From an uncultured Myxococcales bacterium (GTDB lineage: Bacteria > Myxococcota_A > UBA9042 > CAIXZC01): DNA of 64,000 bases. This document shows, one piece after another, positions 7,562 to 16,282 of this stretch. The notes under the pieces are model-generated. The model saw only the letters and a program-made list of their open reading frames with translations. It was not told the DNA's origin and ran no database searches. Within the stretch, counting starts at the first letter, position 1, and every line of letters begins with the position of its first letter. The stretch spans positions 124,001-188,000 of the forward strand of contig CAITUV010000047.1 of assembly GCA_903895725.1 (NCBI GenBank), read 5' to 3'. Both the position numbers and the translations under genes were made by a program.

Positions 7562-10500
7562 ATGAGAGAAATCGGGGCTGGATTCAAGATGCTGGGGCTC
7601 GTTGCGGTTCTCATGCTGGCGGTTGCTCTTTCGGGTTGCTCCGAAGACACCGGCAAGTGTGGCAACGGGAAGTTGGAGTCGACCGAGCAATGCGATGACG
7701 GGAACCTCGAGGACGGCGACGGCTGCACGACGCTCTGCCTCACGAACGTCTGCGGCGACGGGTTCACCTGGAAAGGGACCGAAGAGTGTGACGACGCCAA
7801 CCTGATCGACTTCGACGGCTGCACCAACGGCTGCCGCCTGCCGGCCTGCGGAGACGGCATCCTCCAGGCTGGGGAGGAATGCGACGACGGAAACTGGGAC
7901 TCGGGAGACAGCTGCACCACCGACTGCAAGGTGGCCGTATGCGGCGATGCCTTCGTCCTGGAAGGGGTCGAGGAGTGCGACGACGGAAACACGGACGACA
8001 CTGACGCCTGCATCGCCGGCTGCAAGCTGGCCGTGTGTGGCGACGGATTTGTCCAGGCCGGCGTCGATCAGTGCGACGACGGGAACTACGACGACCAGGA
8101 TGCCTGCCTGACCATCTGCGTGGATGCCCGGTGCGGAGACGGCCTGCTCCAGATCGGCGTCGAGGGGTGTGACGACGGAAACGCCGGCAACTTCGACTCG
8201 TGCCTGGCCGACTGCAAGCCGGCCACCTGCGGCGACGGATTCGTCTGGGCCGGAGTCGAGGCCTGCGACGACGGCGACCAGAAGGAAGACAACGGCTGCA
8301 CGACCCAGTGCGCGCTCCCGACCTGCGGGGACGGGGCGGTGCAGGCTGGTGAGGATTGTGACGACGGCAACCTCGACAACACCGACGACTGCCTGAACAC
8401 CTGCCTGACTCCCAGTTGTGGCGATGGGTTCGTCAAGGCGGGGGCCGAGGAGTGCGACGACGGAAACGGGATCGAGTCGGACGGCTGCCTCAGCACCTGC
8501 AAGCTGGCGACCTGCGGGGATGGCTTCGTCTTCATGGGCGTGGAGGGATGCGACGACGCCAACGAGGAAGAAACCGACGCCTGCCTGGCGAGCTGCGTTC
8601 CGGCAGCCTGTGGTGACGGCTTCGTCCAGACGGGTGTCGAGGCGTGCGACGATGCCAACCTCGCGGACACGGACGGGTGCCTGACGAGCTGCGCCCTGGC
8701 CGTTTGCGGTGACGGGTTCGTGCAGACCGGCGTGGAGGAATGCGACGATGCCAATTCCGACAACACCGACGCCTGCGTGCTCGGATGCGCTGCGGCCACG
8801 TGCGGAGACGGATTCGTGCGCACGGGAGTCGAGGCATGCGACGACGGCAACGAGGTCAACGACGACGCGTGCACCAACGCATGCGCCCTGCCGACCTGCG
8901 GCGACGGCTTCGTCCAGCCCGGCGAAGAGTGCGACGACGGCAACCTCTCCAATGCCGATGCCTGCCTCACCACCTGCCTGACCGCAACGTGCGGGGACGG
9001 CTTCGTGCTGGTCGGCGTCGAGGAATGTGACGATGGAAACGTGAGCAACACGGACCCCTGTGTCGCCGGCTGCAAGCTGGCCAAGTGCGGGGACGGCTTC
9101 GTGCGTGCCGGGGTGGAGGCATGCGACGACGGCAACGACGTCAACGAAGACAAGTGCACGAAGGAATGCGCTCTTCCCACGTGCGGGGACGGCTTCGTCC
9201 AGCCCGGCGAGGAATGCGACGACGGAAACATCTCCGATGCGGACGCATGTCTCACCTCCTGCCTGTCCGCCACGTGCGGGGACGGCTTCGTCCAGAGCGG
9301 TGTTGAGGAGTGCGACGACGGCAACGCGGACAGCACCGACGCCTGCGTCGCCGGGTGCATGGTCGCTACCTGCGGGGACGGCTACGTACGGACCGGCGTG
9401 GAAGCGTGCGATGACGGCAACGACGCCAACGAAGACAAGTGCACCGTCGGCTGTGCGCTCCCGACCTGCGGGGATGGATTCGTCCAGCCCGGCGAGGATT
9501 GCGACGACGGAAACTTCTCGAACACCGACAAGTGCCTTGTCACGTGCGTGGCATCGTCGTGCGGGGACGGCTTCGTCCAGGCCGGCGAGGCCTGCGACGA
9601 CGGAAACTTCGACAGCACGGATTCCTGCGTTGCCGGGTGCGTGGTGGCCAAGTGCGGAGACGGACTGGTGCACGGCGGGGTCGAGGCGTGCGACGACGGC
9701 AACCAGGTCAACACCGACGGCTGCACCAACGCCTGCGCTCTTCCGACGTGCGGGGACGGCTTCGTCCAGGCAGGAGAAGCCTGCGACGACGGAAACAAGG
9801 ACAACACCGACACATGCCTCGTCACCTGCGTGGCATCGTCGTGCGGGGATGGCTTCGTCCAGGCGGGAGAAGCTTGCGACGACGGAAACAAGGACAACAC
9901 CGACGGATGCCTGGCCTCCTGCAAGGCGGCGACCTGCGGGGACGGCTTCGTGCGTGCCGGGGTCGAGGCGTGCGATGACGGGAATCAGGTCAACACCGAC
10001 GGCTGCACTAACGCCTGCGCTCTTCCGTCCTGCGGTGATGGAATTGTTCTGGCCGGCGTGGAGCAGTGCGACGACGGCGATCTGGACAACACGGACGGCT
10101 GCCTGGTGACCTGTCTCAAGGCTTCGTGCGGGGATGGCTTCGTCCAGGCCGGCGTTGAGCAGTGCGACGATGGGAACCTTGTGGCCGGCGACTGGTGCAA
10201 CGGCCAGTGCGCCTACGAGTGCCTCCTGGGGACCAAGTCGAGTCTCAGCGGCAAGTCGTGCTACATGCTCTACTCGACTGCAATGACGTGGCTCGATGCC
10301 GCTGCAGCCTGCACGTTGTCGGGCTCTCACCTGGCTGCTTTGAGCAGTGGGGACGAGAACACGGCCGTGAAGAACCTGGTCGGTGCTGGAGCCACCAGCG
10401 TGTGGCTCGGCCTGACGGACCAGTGGAGCGAGGGCAGCTTCGTGTGGTCCCTCGGGGCCGGCGTCGTGCTGGCCCCCACGTACACGAGCTGGACGACCGG

Positions 10501-10624
10501 GCAGCCGGACAACGGCCCTGGCGGCATCGGGGACTGCGGTGCGATGACCCCGGCAACCGGTCAGTGGTCCGACGAAGGCTGCGAGACCGTCCGGGCCTTC
10601 GTGTGCGAGCACGACTTCCAGTAG
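7562..10624 (+). CDS. Lipoprotein: 27 DUF4215 repeats with C-terminal C-type lectin domain
   Basis: 1020 aa. The ATG at 7562 has AGGAGG eight bases upstream. The lipobox LSGC puts the lipidated cysteine at residue 26. Then come 27 DUF4215 (Myxococcus disulfide) repeats of about 31 residues, pattern CGDGFVQxGxEECDDGNxxxxDxC, to about residue 880. Residues about 885-1018 form a C-type lectin-like domain: VWLGL, EGSFVW, the sugar-site motif QPDN, GDCGAM, GQWSDEGC and a final CE. In animal lectins QPD favours galactose-type sugars, but specificity cannot be assumed here. The product should be an outer-membrane-anchored, disulfide-stiffened rod holding a lectin at its tip. Likely co-transcribed with the next gene (24-bp gap). 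Confidence 0.9.
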   Translation: MREIGAGFKMLGLVAVLMLAVALSGCSEDTGKCGNGKLESTEQCDDGNLEDGDGCTTLCLTNVCGDGFTWKGTEECDDANLIDFDGCTNGCRLPACGDGILQAGEECDDGNWDSGDSCTTDCKVAVCGDAFVLEGVEECDDGNTDDTDACIAGCKLAVCGDGFVQAGVDQCDDGNYDDQDACLTICVDARCGDGLLQIGVEGCDDGNAGNFDSCLADCKPATCGDGFVWAGVEACDDGDQKEDNGCTTQCALPTCGDGAVQAGEDCDDGNLDNTDDCLNTCLTPSCGDGFVKAGAEECDDGNGIESDGCLSTCKLATCGDGFVFMGVEGCDDANEEETDACLASCVPAACGDGFVQTGVEACDDANLADTDGCLTSCALAVCGDGFVQTGVEECDDANSDNTDACVLGCAAATCGDGFVRTGVEACDDGNEVNDDACTNACALPTCGDGFVQPGEECDDGNLSNADACLTTCLTATCGDGFVLVGVEECDDGNVSNTDPCVAGCKLAKCGDGFVRAGVEACDDGNDVNEDKCTKECALPTCGDGFVQPGEECDDGNISDADACLTSCLSATCGDGFVQSGVEECDDGNADSTDACVAGCMVATCGDGYVRTGVEACDDGNDANEDKCTVGCALPTCGDGFVQPGEDCDDGNFSNTDKCLVTCVASSCGDGFVQAGEACDDGNFDSTDSCVAGCVVAKCGDGLVHGGVEACDDGNQVNTDGCTNACALPTCGDGFVQAGEACDDGNKDNTDTCLVTCVASSCGDGFVQAGEACDDGNKDNTDGCLASCKAATCGDGFVRAGVEACDDGNQVNTDGCTNACALPSCGDGIVLAGVEQCDDGDLDNTDGCLVTCLKASCGDGFVQAGVEQCDDGNLVAGDWCNGQCAYECLLGTKSSLSGKSCYMLYSTAMTWLDAAAACTLSGSHLAALSSGDENTAVKNLVGAGATSVWLGLTDQWSEGSFVWSLGAGVVLAPTYTSWTTGQPDNGPGGIGDCGAMTPATGQWSDEGCETVRAFVCEHDFQ
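8888..10022 (+). repeat. Higher-order repeat, period 282-285 bp (three DUF4215 units)
   Basis: Within the lectin lipoprotein the 31-residue units recur as ordered triplets. The marker LPT/LPS-CGDG begins at 8888, 9173, 9458, 9740 and 10022, giving spacings of 285, 285, 282 and 282 bp. Each triplet runs QPGE or QAGE type, then a C(V/L)xxC type, then (R/L)xGVEACDDGN type. Confidence 0.85.
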
Positions 10625-10648
10625 GCGCGGACCTCTGCGGAGAAGACC

Positions 10649-13600
10649 ATGACTAGCAGAATCCGGCTCGAACGGCTCCTCTTGCTGGCCCTCGCCGTTG
10701 GCGTGACATGGGGCTGCGGCGAGTCCGCCCGGTGCGGCAATGCCAAAGTGGAGGGCCTGGAGCAATGCGATGACGGGGACGACGTCGACGACAACGGTTG
10801 CAGCAACGCCTGCACGCTCCCGGTCTGCGGTGACGGAATCGTGCAGGCCGGGGAGGAGTGCGACGACGGTAACGAGGTCGATGCCGACGAGTGCACCAGC
10901 ACCTGCCGCGCCGCCGTCTGCCAGGACGGCATCGTGCAGGCGGGGGAGGAATGCGACGACGGGAACTGGGGCAACACGGATGGGTGTACCAATTCGTGTC
11001 AGGTCGCTCGGTGCGGCGACGGCTTCGTCCAGCACGGCCTGGAGAGCTGTGACGATGGAAACGACGTGGACGATGACGGATGCGACAACGCCTGCGCGCT
11101 GACCCAGTGCGGAGACGGCCTGCTGCAATCCGGTGAGGCGTGCGACGACGGAAACCTCGATGAGACCGACTCGTGCCTCTCGACTTGCGTGGCCGCCCGG
11201 TGCGGCGACGGCTTCGTGCAGGCCGACCTGGAGGAGTGCGATGACGGAAACGGCCTCGACCAGGACGGATGCATCAGCACCTGCGAGGTCGCCCGGTGCG
11301 GCGACGGGTTCGTCCGGATCGGGGTAGAGTCCTGCGACGACGGGAACGACGACGACAGCGACGGGTGCACGTCCCTGTGCGCCCCGTCGACCTGCGGCGA
11401 CGGGACCGTGCAACCCGGCGAGAAGTGTGACGATGGCAACTGGAGCAACTCCGACGGCTGCCTGACCACGTGCCTCCCTGCAACCTGCGGCGATGGGTTC
11501 GTGCAGGCGGACGTCGAGGAGTGCGACGATGGCAACGACGACGTGCACGACGGTTGCGCCAACGACTGCCACGCTGCGGTCTGCGGCGATGGGATCGTGC
11601 GCGCCGGCATCGAGGCCTGTGACGACGGAAACGACGCTGACGACGACGGCTGTACCAGCGAGTGCAAGCTGCCCACCTGCGGCGACGGGCTCGTCCAGCC
11701 GGGCGAAGAATGTGACGACGGAAACCTCTCCAACTCGGACGGCTGCCTCAACACCTGCCTCGCGCCCACCTGCGGCGACGGAATCCTTCAGGCCGACGAG
11801 GAGTGTGACGACGCGGATGCGGACAACACTGACGGATGCGTTGCGGGCTGCAAGGCGGCCACCTGCGGCGACGGCTACCTCCGGGTGGGCGTCGAGGCAT
11901 GCGACGACGGAAACGATGAGGACGACGACGGCTGTACCGGTGATTGTGCGCTGCCAACGTGCGGCGACGGGCTCGTCCAGCCAGGAGAGGAGTGCGACGA
12001 CGGAAACCCGTCGAACATCGACGCATGCCTCGCCTCCTGCCTTCTTGCCTCGTGCGGAGACGGCTTCGTGCAGCCGGAGGAGGAGTGCGACGACGGCAAC
12101 GACAGCAACAATGACTCCTGCACCAACGCCTGCCTCGCGGCGGTCTGCGGCGATGGCTTCCTTGTCGTCGGCCTGGAAGCGTGCGACGACGGCAACGCTG
12201 CGGACGATGACGGCTGCACCAATGGATGCAAGCTCCCGACCTGCGGGGACGGCCTCCTGCAACCCGGTGAGGAGTGCGATGACGGCAACCAGAGCAATGC
12301 GGACGGTTGCCTGACGACCTGCCTGCTTCCCTCGTGCGGGGACGGTTCGGCTCAGGCCGGCGAGGACTGCGACGACGGAAACGACAACGGTCAGGACGCG
12401 TGCACCAACGCCTGCCACGTCGCCCTTTGCGGGGACGGCATCGTGCGCCTGGGCGTGGAGGCATGCGACGACGGCAACGACGTGGACAACGACGGCTGTG
12501 CCAATGACTGCAAGCTGCCGACGTGCGGCGACTCCAAAGTTCAGGCCGGCGAGCAGTGCGACGACGGCAACCTCGACGATGCCGACGACTGCCTGAGCAC
12601 CTGCCTGGCAGCATCGTGCGGTGATGGATTTGTCCATGCCGGTGCGGAAGCCTGCGATGACGGCAACTCGGACAGCTTTGACGGTTGCATTGCCGGCTGC
12701 CAGCCGGCCGCCTGCGGAGACGGCTACCTGTTCGTGGGCATCGAAGCCTGTGATGACGGCAACGACGTGGACAATGACGGCTGCGCCAACGACTGCGAGT
12801 TGCCGACCTGCGGCGACGGGAAGGTGCAGGCGGGCGAGCAGTGCGACGACGGCAACCAGAGCAACGTGGATGACTGCCTCGTGACCTGCCTAGCCGCGAC
12901 GTGCGGAGACGCGTTCGTGCGCGCCGGTGTGGAAGCCTGCGACGACGGCAACTCCATCGACGACGACGCTTGCTCCAACGGCTGCGCCCTCACCTCCTGC
13001 GGGGACGGGGTGAAGCAGGTCGGAGAGGCCTGCGACGACGGCAACGGCTCGAATCAGGATGCGTGCCTGGGCACCTGCCTGCCCGCGTTCTGCGGCGACG
13101 GCTTCGTCTGGGCAGGCAAGGAGAGCTGCGACGACGGCAACGCGGTCGAGACCGATGCCTGCACGAGCGGCTGCGTCCCTGCCGTATGCGGGGACGGGAT
13201 TCGCTGGACCGGCGTGGAGCCTTGCGACGACGGCAACCCGAGCAACTTCGACGCCTGCCTCAACGGCTGCATTGCGGCCTCGTGCGGCGACGGCTTCCTC
13301 CAGGCAGGGGTGGAGGAGTGCGACGACGTCAACCTCGACAACACCGACGGCTGCCTGATGGACTGCAAGGAGCACGACTTCTGCGAGGAGTTCACGCTCT
13401 ACGGCGTGGAGCCTCCAGTCGCCTGCCTGGGCGTCAATCCCGGGCCGCTCTCGGTGCAGGGAACCGGGATCGTCGTCGTCAAGGGGCAGTTCCCGGCCGT
13501 CCAGCTCGACGGCAAGCCGGTCGCTGTGAGCGGGATGACCGGCTGCGAGCCGCTCAGCGGCGTCTACGTCGAAGGGCAGATTTGCACGGGAATCTCGTTG

Positions 13601-16264
13601 CCGAGCCCAGGGCTTCTGCCCGTCGGGGATCATCCTATCCAGGTGGTGCTTCCCGTGACTCAGGGGTGCATAGAGACCACGGTGTTCAGCGTGGGCCCGC
13701 CGCCGAAGATCGTGGCCGTAGCTCCCAAGCAGGTCTGCTCCGAGGCTGAGTTCTCCCTCGAGATCCAGGGGACGGGCCTCAAGGCAGGGACTCAGGTGAG
13801 CCTGGCCCGGCAGGGGGGGGGTGGGCCGTTCGAGCCCGTCGAAGTGGTCCTGGGAGGCAACGAGGTACTCCAGCTTCTGACGGCGAGCTTCGAGGGCTTG
13901 GCGGCAGGAACCTACGATCTGACCGTCTCGAACGGCACCGGCTGCTCCGACACGCTCGCAGGGGCGCTCGTCGTGCTGCCACGGCCGATCATCTTCTTCA
14001 TCGACCCGCCGGTGGTGTACAACGGCATCCCTCTTCAGTCGACCCTCTACGTGGCCAATGTTAACGGGGGAGGGATCAACTCGGTGGAGGTCCGCCGCGT
14101 CGGCACGGCCTCGTGGACCGAGGTGACGCACGACTACAACCCGGCCAAGCCGAACCAGGTGCTGGCGACGATTCCTGCCAATCTGGTAGGTGCCAACGAG
14201 AGCTTCTCCTACGAGATAGGCCTCTCCGATGCGGCCGGCTGCGAATCGACTCTCAATGGGATCGCGACCCTGACCCGGGTCGTCTCCTTGGCACCGTTCC
14301 AGGTGATTCCCCCCTTTGGCGGTTCGAGCGAGGAGAGCTCGTTCATGCTGACGATTCCGGACCCTGCGCTTGGCCAGCCGCTTGCCGAAGTGCCTCGCAT
14401 CTACCTCAATCCGACGTCGGGGCAGGGGTACGCAGCCGCGGTGAAGGCCATCGGATTCAACAGCTCCACCGAAGTGACGGCCCAGGTGCCGGCGGGGCTC
14501 GCCCCGGGTACGTACGACGTCATCGTGGTCAACCCCAACGGCAGCACCGGAATCCTGAAGGGCGGGTACCTGGTCACCGTCACCCCCCCGCCGGTCATCG
14601 ATTCCATTTCCCCGGGGGCCGTCCCCGGAACCGGAACGACCGTCAAGCTGTACGGGAAGAACTTCGGGACGGGCAAGGTGGAGCTGAGATGCCGTGCCTA
14701 CGCCAATCCCGCAGCCCAGCCGGTGGTGTATCCCGTGAGCGGTATCGTCGTGCAGAGCTATGGGCTCGATTTCACGGTCCCTGCGGGCATTGGCCAGGAT
14801 ACGGTGTGCGTCGTGCGGGCGGTAAGCCCGACGGACGGAAGCTATGACGAGTATTCGGCCCTCGTGGTCCTCAACCCAGCGGAGAACATCCCGGGCAACG
14901 TACTCGGTTCCAGCACGATGAAGACGGCCCGCCGGGCCCCTGTGGCACTCGTCGGTGCGGTATCGAGGACGGCCCGGTTCCTCTACCTCCTCGGCGGCGA
15001 CTCGGGCAACACGAACCAGGCGCTGTCCTCGGTCGAGGTCGTGCCGCTCAGCCCGTACGGAGACCTGGGCACGTTCCGGACGCTGACGGCAGCGCTTCCG
15101 GCCGGCCGTACGTTTGCGGCCGGTGCGGTCGTCGGCAGGTTCCTGTTCCTGGTGGGAGGAGTCAGCGGAGCGACGACCTACTCGAGCGGCGTGCGGGCCG
15201 AGGTGCTTCGCCCGCAGGACAGTCCGGTCATCGACGGTGCGCTCGACGTTGCGCTCGGTGCACAGGGGCTCGGGCCCGGGCTCTGGTACTACCGGGTGAG
15301 TGCCGTGATGGCGGACAACGATCCGGACAACGCGGGTGGCGAGACGCTGCCCAGCGAGGCCCTGCCGGTCACCGTGCCGCCCTGGGCCCCCGGCAAGTTC
15401 GTGCTGACAATGCGATGGTCCAAGGTCGACGGCGCCAAGTCCTACGTCGTCTACCGGACTCCGACGGCCAATGAGCCGGTCAGCGCGGTCAAGCGGATCG
15501 CAACGGTCCCCGCTGCGCAGCTACAGATCACGGATGCGCTGATGCCGGCGCAGGCCGAATCGCCCAAACGGCTCGGCGACCTGGGCAGCTTCATGCCGCT
15601 CCCGGCAATGAACACGGCACGCAGCCAGTTCGGCCTCGCTGTTGCGCGGGATCCGAACGCTCAGGTCAGCCAGCTGTACCTGTACGCCATAGCGGGGGCC
15701 GATTCGGCCGGCAATCCCCTGGCAACGGGGGAATTCCTCACGCTCACCAACCTGGCGGACGGCTCGCTGTCACCTGCCGCTACCTGGACTTCGCTGGCAG
15801 CCAACGTGCTGTCCGGGACCAAGCGGCTTCATGGCGTCTACTCGGTCGACTCTACCGCCTCGACGCTGCTGGGAGCCACCGAGACGTGGGTGTATGTCGG
15901 TCCGGGCCTGGGCACGGGGGCGGGCACCACGCGGGTGCTTTCCGCAAAAGTGCAGACCGGTGGGACCCTGACGACCTGGGCCAACGCAGCACAGGCCAAC
16001 ACCAACAGGGCAGGGTATGGTGCCGCCGCGGCATCGAACCAGATCTTCCTGTTCGGTGGTTCTGCATCCGCCACTCCCAGCGACTCCCGGGACTCGGGCA
16101 GAATGGACTCTCCCGGGACGCTGAACAATGTCAACTCGACGGGCAGCTCCATGGTGGTTGCCCGCGCGCTCATGGGCTGCACCATCGGCAGCGGTCGCAT
16201 GTTCATGGCAGGGGGAGACACCAACGCAGGCGTGTCCAACTCCGTGGAGAGCACGGTCTGGTAG
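10649..16264 (+). CDS. Giant lipoprotein: 28 DUF4215 repeats, TIG domains and Kelch-like propeller
   Basis: 1871 aa. The ATG at 10649 follows GGAGAAG. Lipobox TWGC gives a lipidated C23. There are 28 DUF4215 repeats to about residue 905, then about four IPT/TIG-like immunoglobulin folds (about 910-1400; typical starts PPPKIVAVAP, FFIDPPVVYNG, PPPVIDSISPGAVP). The final section (about 1420-1871) has Kelch-like blades such as FLYLLGGDSGN and FLFLVGGVSG, interrupted by a fibronectin-like insert (LWYYRVSAV...SYVVYRTP). The C-terminal 960 residues are closely related to those of the next gene, but the stalk differs. Acts on the outside of the cell; probable adhesin or ligand-binding protein, partner unknown. 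Same-strand spacing of 24 and 18 bp suggests an operon 7562-23671. Confidence 0.88.
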   Translation: MTSRIRLERLLLLALAVGVTWGCGESARCGNAKVEGLEQCDDGDDVDDNGCSNACTLPVCGDGIVQAGEECDDGNEVDADECTSTCRAAVCQDGIVQAGEECDDGNWGNTDGCTNSCQVARCGDGFVQHGLESCDDGNDVDDDGCDNACALTQCGDGLLQSGEACDDGNLDETDSCLSTCVAARCGDGFVQADLEECDDGNGLDQDGCISTCEVARCGDGFVRIGVESCDDGNDDDSDGCTSLCAPSTCGDGTVQPGEKCDDGNWSNSDGCLTTCLPATCGDGFVQADVEECDDGNDDVHDGCANDCHAAVCGDGIVRAGIEACDDGNDADDDGCTSECKLPTCGDGLVQPGEECDDGNLSNSDGCLNTCLAPTCGDGILQADEECDDADADNTDGCVAGCKAATCGDGYLRVGVEACDDGNDEDDDGCTGDCALPTCGDGLVQPGEECDDGNPSNIDACLASCLLASCGDGFVQPEEECDDGNDSNNDSCTNACLAAVCGDGFLVVGLEACDDGNAADDDGCTNGCKLPTCGDGLLQPGEECDDGNQSNADGCLTTCLLPSCGDGSAQAGEDCDDGNDNGQDACTNACHVALCGDGIVRLGVEACDDGNDVDNDGCANDCKLPTCGDSKVQAGEQCDDGNLDDADDCLSTCLAASCGDGFVHAGAEACDDGNSDSFDGCIAGCQPAACGDGYLFVGIEACDDGNDVDNDGCANDCELPTCGDGKVQAGEQCDDGNQSNVDDCLVTCLAATCGDAFVRAGVEACDDGNSIDDDACSNGCALTSCGDGVKQVGEACDDGNGSNQDACLGTCLPAFCGDGFVWAGKESCDDGNAVETDACTSGCVPAVCGDGIRWTGVEPCDDGNPSNFDACLNGCIAASCGDGFLQAGVEECDDVNLDNTDGCLMDCKEHDFCEEFTLYGVEPPVACLGVNPGPLSVQGTGIVVVKGQFPAVQLDGKPVAVSGMTGCEPLSGVYVEGQICTGISLPSPGLLPVGDHPIQVVLPVTQGCIETTVFSVGPPPKIVAVAPKQVCSEAEFSLEIQGTGLKAGTQVSLARQGGGGPFEPVEVVLGGNEVLQLLTASFEGLAAGTYDLTVSNGTGCSDTLAGALVVLPRPIIFFIDPPVVYNGIPLQSTLYVANVNGGGINSVEVRRVGTASWTEVTHDYNPAKPNQVLATIPANLVGANESFSYEIGLSDAAGCESTLNGIATLTRVVSLAPFQVIPPFGGSSEESSFMLTIPDPALGQPLAEVPRIYLNPTSGQGYAAAVKAIGFNSSTEVTAQVPAGLAPGTYDVIVVNPNGSTGILKGGYLVTVTPPPVIDSISPGAVPGTGTTVKLYGKNFGTGKVELRCRAYANPAAQPVVYPVSGIVVQSYGLDFTVPAGIGQDTVCVVRAVSPTDGSYDEYSALVVLNPAENIPGNVLGSSTMKTARRAPVALVGAVSRTARFLYLLGGDSGNTNQALSSVEVVPLSPYGDLGTFRTLTAALPAGRTFAAGAVVGRFLFLVGGVSGATTYSSGVRAEVLRPQDSPVIDGALDVALGAQGLGPGLWYYRVSAVMADNDPDNAGGETLPSEALPVTVPPWAPGKFVLTMRWSKVDGAKSYVVYRTPTANEPVSAVKRIATVPAAQLQITDALMPAQAESPKRLGDLGSFMPLPAMNTARSQFGLAVARDPNAQVSQLYLYAIAGADSAGNPLATGEFLTLTNLADGSLSPAATWTSLAANVLSGTKRLHGVYSVDSTASTLLGATETWVYVGPGLGTGAGTTRVLSAKVQTGGTLTTWANAAQANTNRAGYGAAAASNQIFLFGGSASATPSDSRDSGRMDSPGTLNNVNSTGSSMVVARALMGCTIGSGRMFMAGGDTNAGVSNSVESTVW
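11669..12800 (+). repeat. Higher-order repeat, period 282-285 bp, in the second DUF4215 stalk
   Basis: The LPT-CGD marker starts at 11669, 11951, 12233, 12515 and 12800 (spacings 282, 282, 282 and 285 bp). This is the same three-unit order and the same period as the repeat in the upstream lectin gene. Confidence 0.85.
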
Positions 16265-16282
16265 AAACAGTGGGGGGGAGTC

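Noticed and set aside
8888..10022. Periodic repeats considered as a CRISPR-like array
   Set aside because: The period is a multiple of three, repeats are imperfect and translate to DUF4215 units; there are no identical short repeats with unique spacers.
7370..12637. Minus-strand open frame of about 1755 codons with repeated VVALLAGL-like segments
   Set aside because: It is the mirror of the DUF4215 repeats (antisense of TGCGACGACGGC-type codons lacks stops) and spans two plus-strand genes with good ribosome sites. Repetition and hydrophobicity are by-products.
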